From Rhabditoides inermis (taxonomy: Eukaryota; Nematoda; Chromadorea; Rhabditida; Rhabditidae): DNA of 64,000 bases. The stretch is from positions 1 through 64,000 of the forward strand of contig CAWZYM010000203.1 of assembly GCA_963966185.1 (NCBI GenBank), given 5' to 3'. Below are positions 56,601 through 64,000 of the stretch, in pieces; within the stretch, counting starts at the first letter, position 1; the number at the start of each line of letters is the position of its first letter. The notes under the pieces were generated by a model. It did not search any database and was not told the origin of the DNA. It saw only the letters and a list, made by a program, of their open reading frames with translations. Made by a program: the position numbers and the translations under genes.

Positions 56601-59600
56601 AATTATGCCTGAAATCGGCAAAACTAGCCTTCTGTTCTATCACGGTCTACTCTCCCTCGCAGAGTTCCTGTCGCCCGTGCTGGAGGCGTGCGTGCCGTTG
56701 ATGAAGTCGCGCGCGCTCTCGCAGTCTGTCATCTCGGCCATCCTCACTCTCATACTGGACGTCACCACAAAGGTCTCCATCTACGTCGAGGAGAAGGTGG
56801 GTTTCATAACAATGAATTGAGGGTTGTGTGGATTGCTATAGTTGCGGACGTTTGCGGTATGATAGGCTTTTGAAACGCATGTAAAAATGTCATGAAGAAA
56901 GTTTTTTGTTTGTTTGCAGGACGACTCTATGCGGCTGTACCGCTGTCTGCTGGCTATCGTGGAGTCGTACCGAGTGGAGCAGGGCACGCGGCTGGCGGTG
57001 ATGAAGGAGGACGAGGAGGACAAGGTGGGGGGAGGAGAGAGGGAGGGAGGGATGGAGAGAGAAGGAGAGAGGCTGGGAGGCTGGTAGGGAAAGCGAGAGA
57101 GGTTTACTGCGATTCAGAATGCATGTTCAGGTTTATTTCGTTACGAAATAGTTGAAGCGTACATGGATGACAATAGAAAAAGGATCAGCTCAGCATGTGT
57201 ATTTCAAATTAATTTACACACGTGTTGTTATATGTTGTTTCTCATGTGAAACGTATCCCCCTTGCAGGCGTCGGACCTAGTTTTGTTTATATATTGGTAT
57301 TTGAAAAATAACACATATATACAAGTGAGAGGATATGTGTTCTTTCTCTTTTTTTCATTTCACGTATACATCCCCGTTGCAGGCGTCGGACCTGGTTCTG
57401 TTCATGGACATTCTGTCGAATGTGTTGTCTCGCGACATTCTGGACACTGCCGAAGACCGCCTGGCCACTGGCACACAAGTAAGACTGCGCACCGGGTATC
57501 TCGTGTGGAATGTGAATCGGGGATACGGTAGATTATATTTGATCACTGATTACGGTAGTTTGGACACTAGTGACTAGGCTATTCGTGTTATCTCGTCTCG
57601 TGTGGAATGTGAATAGAGGGGATACGGTAGATTGTATTTGATTACGGATCATGGTAGCTTCGATAGTGACTAGACTATCCGTGTGTGTGGAGTGTGAATA
57701 GGGGGATAATGTAGATTACTATAGATTGTTGTGGATTACGGTATATGTACACTTGTACACGTACTGCTGTCAATTGGTGGCAATGAAGTCACTGGAACGA
57801 CCATGACGTCACTATGTTGAGGTGGCGATGACGTCGCTGGAGATGCTGCTGTCGATCATGACCGAGTCGGTGCTGGAGATGCCGGATGTGGCCATGAAGG
57901 TGGGTGTTTCTGGAAGAAGAAAGTAGTGAGCTGGGAGCATGTAAGGATCATCAAAGATGTGGTTGGGATGATCCCCCCATCTCTAATGCGATACGGTCTG
58001 AATCGATTAGAGCTAAAGAAATTGGCAGCTTTACAATAATGAAATAGTTGTGGTATTATAAAGTGGCATACAGGAAGGAGCCTGATGGGATCAGGTATCC
58101 GACAATGACATCTGACATTTGTCTGGTGTAATGAGGGGAGCGGGATAGTGACAAACTGATGTTTCCACTTTCAGTTCTACCGCCTTCTCCTATACCTGGT
58201 CGAGTTCTCGCCCGAGTCGCTGGCGGCCATGTCGGCACAGCTCCTGCACGCCGCCTGCGAGTGCCTCAGGGTGGGTCAGAGGGGGGGGGAGGAGAGAGAG
58301 AGAGAGAGAAAGAGAGAAAGAGAGAGAGGGAAAGAGAGAGAGGGAAAGAGAGAGGATGGAAAGAGAGAGGGTATACATGAGAGATGAGAGTAGGTATACA
58401 TGAGAGATGAGATGAGAGTAGGTATACATGAGAGATGAGAGTAGGTATACATGAGAGATGAGATGAGAGTAGGTATACATGAGAGATGAGATCTATACCA
58501 TTGATTGTGACATAGTGACCATGGTTATGTTTTCGTGGTGAAACGTAGTTGACGCGAGATTTTTTTCTAGGTTGGTCTGTCGGGCAAGTTCGGGCTGGAG
58601 ATTACGTCGACGTGCCTGGAGACGCTGTGCGAGGTGGGTGCGAGAGAGGGGGGGGAGATGGTGGGAGCGAGAGAGATAAAGAGAGAAAAGGAGGTGAAAA
58701 GGAGAGAGAAAGATATAGAGAGTCAACTTGTGTTTCCAGATCTCTCAGTTCTTTGCGAGCAACCGCGAGAAGGTGACGCCGGACCTGGCCGATCATGTCA
58801 CTGGGCTGATTCCGGTGGGTAAGGGGAGGGAGAGGGAGGGAGAGAGAGTGATGAGGGGATGGGGACTGGATGATGTGTACGCGCCTCTTGATTGATCCGT
58901 TTTGTTAAATGCATGTGATATTCGATGGTGAAGCGTATTTAGAGTAGTTCAGAGAGTTACCGAAGACCGAACATGCCGATTGTGTGCTGTGAATGGTTGA
59001 TCGGCTTGAAGAGTAGTTGCTACCTATTCGTACTAAATTTAATAATTGTACTAAAGACATGATTTGTTCACTACCTGTATTCAACTAGCACACCGAAAAG
59101 TCGGTCGCCCTCGGTCAGAGACGCGGAGTGGGTACTATGAAAGCGACGGCTGGCATCATATGATTATACGTTAGCTTCAATACAATACAATACAAAAATA
59201 AACGTATTGTATTATGTAATACCTCTCTTCCCGTTGAGCGCGTGTTCGAGGCGTGTCTGGAGAACAGCTGTGAGGCGTCGCTGTTTGCGGAGGCGAGCAG
59301 CGCTCTCTACTCGCTCGTCTGCTTCAACCAGGTGAGGGGGGGGGGGAGAGGGGTCAACTGTATAGTGGCTGTACCTATAAGCAGCTATTAAGTTCCCAAA
59401 AATACAAAAAAAAATAATGCGAAATAAAATGTCAAAAAATATTGTAAATTTTTTACAATTTTCGCGCGCCCCATCGCCAAAATGTCGAAAAATACGAAAA
59501 AATGTATTTTTGGAAATTTTGTCATTTTTTGAACTTAATAGCTGCTTTAATGCACCTGCACCGCTGCATCAATATCTGTAGATGTAGTGTTCCTATCATT

Positions 59601-60047
59601 GTAGTAACAATCTAACTTGATTTATCGCAGTCCGGCTTCGACTCGTTTGTGGGCGAGCTGTTGTCGCGGCGAGCGAACGCGGGCGCAGTCGCCCAGCTGA
59701 GGGAGGCGTTCGGCGAGCTGTTCCAGGTGGGTGGGGGATGTCTGTGTCTGTGTGTCTCTGTGTCTCTGTGTCTCTGTGTCTCTGTGTCTCTGTTTGTCTC
59801 TCTGTCTCTCCCTCTTCTTCCTAGGATCGATGATGATCTCCTCGCTCAGTTTCATGTCATGAGGCAACGAAATCTCTTTTTCTCTCCCCCCCCCCCCCGA
59901 AAAGTGGATTGGGAGTGCTTGATCACCCACCCCCTCCCTCCCTTTCAGGGCCAGCCGCCAGTGCCTGGTCGTCGCGAGAAGATTGCCTTCCGCAAGAAGA
60001 TGGAGGTGTTCCTCAACAAGATCCAGGGACTGCTCTCCTGTAACTAG
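44697..60047 (+). CDS. XPO4: Exportin-4 (importin-beta family nuclear export receptor), 33 exons, ~1107 aa
   Basis: Exons: 44697-44738, 44794-44896, 44941-45082, 45125-45266, 45312-45428, 45768-45884, 46061-46207, 46608-46670, 46774-46870, 47157-47262, 47500-47563, 48174-48288, 52054-52190, 52550-52626, 52936-53048, 53178-53230, 53588-53727, 54120-54186, 54307-54380, 54648-54773, 54931-55026, 55250-55355, 56122-56266, 56663-56796, 56920-57024, 57383-57478, 57822-57899, 58175-58270, 58571-58633, 58740-58814, 59239-59331, 59631-59726, 59949-60047 (3324 nt, phases consistent). Recognisable XPO4 blocks: GEVILREWALL and AMILKRGILDK near the N-terminus, EQFSSSWR, NIFSWNF, VQLASLAGDIM, QLMKALVLIG and a C-terminal region ending in a basic FRKKMEVFLNKIQG helix. 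Exportin-4 carries cargo such as eIF5A and SMAD3 out of the nucleus with RanGTP. The family's usual length is ~1150. Introns hold large satellites. Confidence 0.93.
47681..48140. repeat. (TCCTC)n microsatellite, ~92 copies
   Basis: About 460 bp of perfect TCCTC pentamers, flanked on both sides by (TC)n (47652-47680, 48141-48159). It ends ~15 bp before the acceptor of exon 48174, so it forms a giant polypyrimidine tract on the sense strand. Confidence 0.98.
48289..49985 (+). repeat. 140-bp minisatellite derived from an exon-intron junction
   Basis: About nine near-identical 140-bp units (gcgggtttag at 48821, 48961, 49101 and so on to 49941) plus more diverged units from 48289. Each unit contains caaccggttgttggtgggtg, a copy of the end of exon 48174-48288 plus its gtgggt donor. 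Alternate units differ in one base (tctgagttg versus tctgcgttg), hinting at a 280-bp higher-order unit. Confidence 0.95.
50161..50432 (+). mobile_element. 270-bp MITE family B, copy 1
   Basis: Homologous to 53739-54009 and 63548-63819 (direct) and 62577-62846 (inverted). Shared blocks: agatagttygccrsatyacg, tcaaacgataatattgatca, ccgcgcgacac. Imperfect inverted ends (CTGGGAGATAGTT versus CTGGTGGATAGTT). This copy is the most diverged. Confidence 0.85.
50433..51585. mobile_element. Second foldback element with tRNA-like modules
   Basis: Inverted arms: aagtcggtatcatttgtg at the left and cacaaatgataccgactt at the right, continuing inward through repeated gcgaatttagcgacggc motifs and their complements. 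Each arm holds a tRNA-like module with a box-B-like ggttcgatccc/ggttcgattcc (minus 50793-50868, plus 51088-51163). No transposase ORF. It lies in exportin-4 intron 48289-52053. Confidence 0.82.
51586..52053. other. Intron remainder with further decayed junction copy
   Basis: cagcagccgattgtctgtgt at 51657 resembles the exon end/donor of 48288 once more. Nothing else recognised before the acceptor at 52053. Confidence 0.5.
52761..52870. mobile_element. MITE, GGTCAGTCTCTT family, copy 6
   Basis: Left agcagtcagtcttttcgaaa, right ttcgaagagactgaccacaa. In intron 52627-52935. Confidence 0.75.
53739..54009 (+). mobile_element. 270-bp MITE family B, copy 2
   Basis: Full-length, from tataatattattctgggag to ccaccaggcggcgactata, 11 bp after the donor of exon 53588-53727. 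Confidence 0.92.
55704..55945 (+). repeat. Local ~195-bp tandem duplication in an intron
   Basis: cttatttgaatgggtttcct followed by ttccagaaactg-type sequence occurs at about 55715 and 55911. Confidence 0.75.
58372..58492 (+). repeat. ggtatacatgagagatgaga minisatellite
   Basis: About five copies of a 27-34-bp unit ending a GA-rich tract after exon 58175-58270. Confidence 0.9.
59378..59550. mobile_element. Small AT-rich palindromic element
   Basis: taagcagctattaagttc at the left, gaacttaatagctgcttta at the right. The interior also pairs (caaaaatac versus gtatttttg), giving a ~170-bp hairpin. Intron 59332-59630. Confidence 0.85.
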
Positions 60048-60307
60048 CAAGGCCCCCACTAGGAGTAGTTCATTATTATCAATGTTTTTATTCTAGACCA
60101 TTCACGTATTCCGCGCGATTTTTGTTATTGTGTTCCCTTTGCGACTTTAATAATGTTGTTATTCTATTGATATGCTCGACCTCTCGCATGTGTATGACCT
60201 GGTAATGTTGTGGTATGGATTTATCGATTTGATTTCCCGCTCGTTGTTTCTGTTGCTTTCGTGCTTTGGGCTCGTGTGTATCGCGCGGGTTTTCCGTATT
60301 CTTTGCG

Positions 60308-60313
60308 AATAAA
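60308..60313 (+). terminator. Polyadenylation signal of exportin-4
   Basis: aataaa 260 bp after the stop codon. Confidence 0.5.
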
Positions 60314-60560
60314 CAAATTGTTTGTGCTTTTGTTTATTTGTATAGGACGGGCGGGGTTTCCTTGATCAGAGATTATGACGGAGGGATTAGCCATGAGCAT
60401 TACAGATTATAGGTGAGAGTGACCACATGTTGTGTGCCTTTTTGTTTTCGCATCTGTCATGATTTTCTGATAGATGATAGGAGTGATAGGGCGTGTCGGA
60501 CAAGAGAAGACTGTGTTTATCAATTGTTAATTCGGGAGCGGGAAGAGAGATAGGGGAGAG

Positions 60561-60608
<48 letters not shown>

Positions 60609-61478
60609 TCCGTGCACTTTCGTTCCGTGAGACGAGCGTTTATGGATTCGGCGGGTGGTGGTTTGATGCGTTTTGATTGTCGCTGTCGAATGCGCACTGA
60701 CCCACATCATATCGGAATATAGCAGGCGATCGGCAATCGGCAATCCGCTCCGTCCACTTTCTGTGTTCTGTCCTACCACCCTCTTGTTCCATATCTATAC
60801 TATTATTATGAGTTACAAGATGAAAAAGTATGACCTACATGTTTCCGAAGTTGCACACAGGGTATCAAATTCTTCTCGCTTTCCATCTCTTGATCCAAAG
60901 TAGGTCTTTTCCGATATGATAAGGTTGATTCGGATCTAGTTGTGCTCATATCATGAAAGTCTGATTAGATTGTCAGCTGTTACAGAGATTACCACATAGC
61001 TCGCAAAGGAGTTATAATCCGGAAAGCTTCGAAGCTGGTGTATGTTATGCGCGTATCATTTGCTGTGTTTGTCTTTGTGATTGGGTTGTTTGCTTGTTTC
61101 TCGTTTCTTTGTTTGCCGATTCGTCATTGTTTATGTATTCCGGATGGTGCGTGATGATATCAGTGATATTGATATCATTAGCACGTGTCTATTTTATAAA
61201 AAGGACAAATAGTTGATATCATAGGCTACGTGTTTAACTCTTTTGAACATTGGCACAAGATAACTCATACGGTTCAGAGCTATCGAAGCCCAATCGCGAA
61301 AGCTGTTATATATAGTATCTAGGGATCTAAAGCTCTAGGAAAGATTGTATATCGTCACATCTCCTGCAGTCATAACGCAACCATCTGAACGTACAGCCGA
61401 ATCAATTCTGCTATTCTAATGATGTCATGCTCTATGCTGTTCTCTTTTTCCACAGAAGTTATGTCTTCGAAAATGATA

Positions 61479-62116
61479 CAGTACAAACCGTAACTACTGG
61501 TGAACGTTTAAAATTTTTAAAATTTTAAAATTTTTTTAAGCATTGCTATATCTCGGCTCAGAGAAGGAATTAAGACTTGCACCAAAAGAGAAAGTTGTAG
61601 CGGACGGGTGCTGGCTAAGCGACTGTGTTGCTTGATTTGTAGTTCAAGCTGGCCAAGTAGGAGTTCTACACTAGGAACATTGGGAACATGAAATGACGGC
61701 CGCCACAGGCATCATTTCACCCGCCATGTTTGCGAGTTGAGCGGTGTAATAGAAACAAGCATACGAAAAACTCTGTTTCAGAGTGCGCAGAGTGTGCGCG
61801 CAGACCGGGGACAATCCCATACACTACGAAATTTACGAACACCTATTTTACATATTCTGTTCATTTTCAGCATACATTATATTTATGAAAAGAGATTGTA
61901 TTTTCATTTATTTTTTACGTGCTAGTTGTAGTTTATTCACAAAATTTAGAGTGGTATGCTCCTTTAATAACACTACGCAGTCGCTTAGCCAGCACCATTC
62001 ACTACAACTTTCTCTTTTGGTGCAAGTCGTAATTTCTTCTCTGAGCCGACATATAGCCATGTTTAGAAAGTTTTAAAAACTTTAAACTTTTAAACATAGT
62101 TACGGTTTGTACTGTA
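61479..62116. mobile_element. Palindromic element with ~150-bp inverted arms
   Basis: acagtacaaaccgtaact at the left and agttacggtttgtactgt at the right. The arms also share ttgcaccaaaagagaaagtt and ggtgctggctaagcgact in inverted form. The ~330-bp centre encodes nothing recognisable. Confidence 0.88.
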
Positions 62117-62576
62117 CGCGAGCGCTGTGTTCTTTCCTATTTTCGAAACACATTGTTGTGTCTTTGGGTGTTTGCGTTTTGAAGGCAGTAGCGAATGTCA
62201 TGTTTCATTTCCAGAATAGAAAACTAACTTTATTGCTTTCTTCTTTCACTTTCCCAGTGTCTCTCTTGCCGGCATGACCCGATACAGTAGCCAATAACAT
62301 GTCAGCACAACATGTCTAGTTTCGTCAATATCGATGACTGCTTTGTTTCCATTCCTCTCACTTTCCCTCCCTGACACTGTCTTCCTTGCAGGCATGTCCC
62401 GCGTACCATCGTGTGTCGTTTTGATTCTCATTTTGCTTCCGTCCCCTTTCCTTCTTCTGTCGTTTCCATACTCCCTTCCAGCCATATGTCCCGTGTGCTC
62501 ATATTTTCTCCCTTCTCCTTTTGTATTGTTGAAAAAAATTGTCATTTTCCCTCTTCAAATATCTTCACTCTAGAGC

Positions 62577-62846
62577 TATAGTCGCCGCCTGGTGGATAGT
62601 TTCTGTTATTGCCAGCCGGGGTCAGTTGGCGAAACTCAGTTTTGAGCGAGAGAGGCCAGACAGCGCGGGAAAGGCTCGAGTGTCGCGCGGCCTCTTTGAT
62701 TCGCGTGCGGGCTTCTTTGATCAATATTGTCGTTTGAATGCGCGCACTTGGGTCTCCTCGCGACTAGAAGGTAGATCGAATGCGACTCGAAGGTAGATCG
62801 ATTTTCTACCGTAATCTGGCGAACTATCTCCCAGAATAATATTATA
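62577..62846 (-). mobile_element. 270-bp MITE family B, copy 3 (inverted, abutting a start codon)
   Basis: Reverse complement of copies 2 and 4. Its end lies 3-4 bp before the ATG at 62850 and provides a ctatctcccag acceptor-like sequence. Confidence 0.92.
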
Positions 62847-62849
62847 GAC

Positions 62850-63964
62850 ATGTCCCGCGTGCGTGGAGTGTGTCTCGTAACAGGCGCGAGTCGCGGAGTC
62901 GGATTGGCTATTGTGAAGCGGTGAGGAGCTTGCATCATTCATGCTTATCCGATCCCAAAAATGATCCTGACATTCTCGATGGTAGCACAACGATTTCATA
63001 TTGAATGATAATGTTTAGAATTTGAGTGTTTGATAATATGTGCTCGAGAGAGAGAGAGAGAGAGAGAGAGAGGGACAGAGAGAGGGGGGGAGGGAGAGAA
63101 AGAGGGAGAGAGAGATTAACCATATCCCCTGCAGACTGCTGCGCTCCGAGCAGGTGCAGAAGGTGTTTGCGTGCGTGAGGGATACGGACCGGGCAGAGGT
63201 GAGAGGATTGTTTTGAAAATAAAAGCATTTCAAATTTTATCGATAATTCATGGACTCGTTCGATCTCGTAAAGCTTGCAGTCATTTTGAGTATAGTACAT
63301 TTACGATTCACGCACTACTTGAGCATTATGATTATTAGCATGGTTTTTTTTCGGACAAGTAATTTGTGCAGGAGCTCTCTTCCATTTCTGATACCCGTCT
63401 ATGCGTGGTTCGTATGGATGTGGGCAAGGACTGGAGTATCAAAGACGCTGTAGAGATCGTCAGGTGAGAAACTGTATACTGTGTTTTGATTGAAGAGCTT
63501 GATTCTAAGAATCCACACTTGTTGGTTTTTGTTGCATTGTATATGTATATAATATTATTCTGGGAGATAGTTCGCCAGATTACGGTAGAAAATCGATCTA
63601 CCTTCGAGTCACATTCGATCTACCTTCTAGTCGTGAGGAGACCCAAGCGCGCGCTTTCAAACGATAATATTGATCAAAGAAGCCGGCACGCGAATCAAAG
63701 AGGCCGCGCGACACTCGAACATTTGCCCGCGCTGTCTGGTCTCTCTCGCTCGAAACTGAGTTTCGGCATCTGACCCCGGCTGGCAATAACAGAAACTATC
63801 CACCAGGCGGCGACTATATGTATGAGTATGTGACTGTTGTGATGTGAGCTGTGTTGGTTGTTTAGAAATAGAAGATGGAAGTCTTTGGTCTGACAGAATT
63901 CAATTGCAGCAAGCAGGTCGACCACATCAACGTGCTGTTCAACAACGCCGGTATACTGGAGAAG
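62850..63964 (+). CDS. Short-chain dehydrogenase (sniffer/carbonyl-reductase-like), 5' part, runs off window
   Basis: Exons seen: 62850-62920, 63135-63198, 63372-63463, 63910-63964, then a gtgagt donor; the rest lies beyond the window. Reads MSRVRGVCLVTGASRGVGLA: a Rossmann TGxxxGxG cofactor motif close to the N-terminus. ACVRDTDRAE follows in the position that often fixes NADP preference, then VVRMDVGKDWSIKDAVE, and then HINVLFNNAGI, the conserved NNAG box. The spacing fits cytosolic carbonyl reductase/C-factor-like SDRs, which reduce small carbonyls with NADPH. The catalytic YxxxK is not in view. It is not a close paralogue of the SDR at 23502-30405, which has an N-terminal anchor and lacks NNAG. 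Confidence 0.87.
63548..63819 (+). mobile_element. 270-bp MITE family B, copy 4
   Basis: Full-length copy in intron 63464-63909 of the second SDR, in opposite orientation to the copy 700 bp upstream. Confidence 0.92.
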
Positions 63965-64000
63965 GTGAGTGAAGTTATCTTTAGAGTCGATGTTGATTCT

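Larger units (their letters stand above)
60048..62576. other. Intergenic region after exportin-4
   Basis: Polyadenylation signal aataaa at 60308-60313, a (GA)n tract (60565-60604), a palindromic element (61479-62116) and decayed copies of the next gene's first exon (62394 and neighbours). No coding gene recognised. Confidence 0.65.

Overview
The window is nematode nuclear DNA. The evidence is a 127-aa Major Sperm Protein, a delta-class (Srd) chemoreceptor, a ground-like (hedgehog-related) domain protein, likely trans-splice acceptors next to start codons, and many small exons with gtgagt/gtgggt donors. The genus cannot be fixed from sequence alone; a rhabditid or diplogastrid would fit. Gene models were built by hand from splice signals with reading phase tracked through every exon. 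They have no transcript support.

Layout, left to right: 1-1751, decayed 3' part of a CR1/jockey-like LINE. 3115-22753 (+), a 25-exon, ~969-aa coiled-coil and Pro-rich protein (possibly CCDC66/CSPP1-like). One of its introns holds a complete 11-exon srd-type GPCR on the opposite strand (17530-20917). 23502-30405 (+), an 11-exon membrane-anchored short-chain dehydrogenase; its introns hold an rDNA-derived inverted repeat, an antisense msp gene (28219-28658) and an 890-bp foldback element carrying tRNA-like modules. 31038-38119 (+), a 17-exon secreted protein with a C-terminal ground-like domain. 38499-41805 (+), three tandem genes for tiny Gly/Cys-rich secreted peptides. 41974-42727 (-), the spliceosomal CCDC12/Cwf18 protein. 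43330-44502 (+), mitochondrial ATP synthase gamma. 44697-60047 (+), a 33-exon exportin-4, only 194 bp behind ATP synthase gamma and possibly in an operon with it. 62850 to beyond the end (+), the first four exons of a second, sniffer/carbonyl-reductase-like SDR.

Introns are rich in repeats: (GA)n tracts, a ~460-bp (TCCTC)n tract, 75-bp and 140-bp minisatellites, several hairpin/MITE families (one with GGTCAGTCTCTT ends, one of ~270 bp in four copies), and tRNA-derived repeats. The most unusual signal is recurrent: at least seven exon edges have nearby decayed copies of themselves, including the splice site (acceptor copies about 100 bp upstream, donor copies downstream). In one case the donor junction has been amplified into a 1.7-kb tandem array. 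This looks like intron growth by local duplication across exon-intron junctions.
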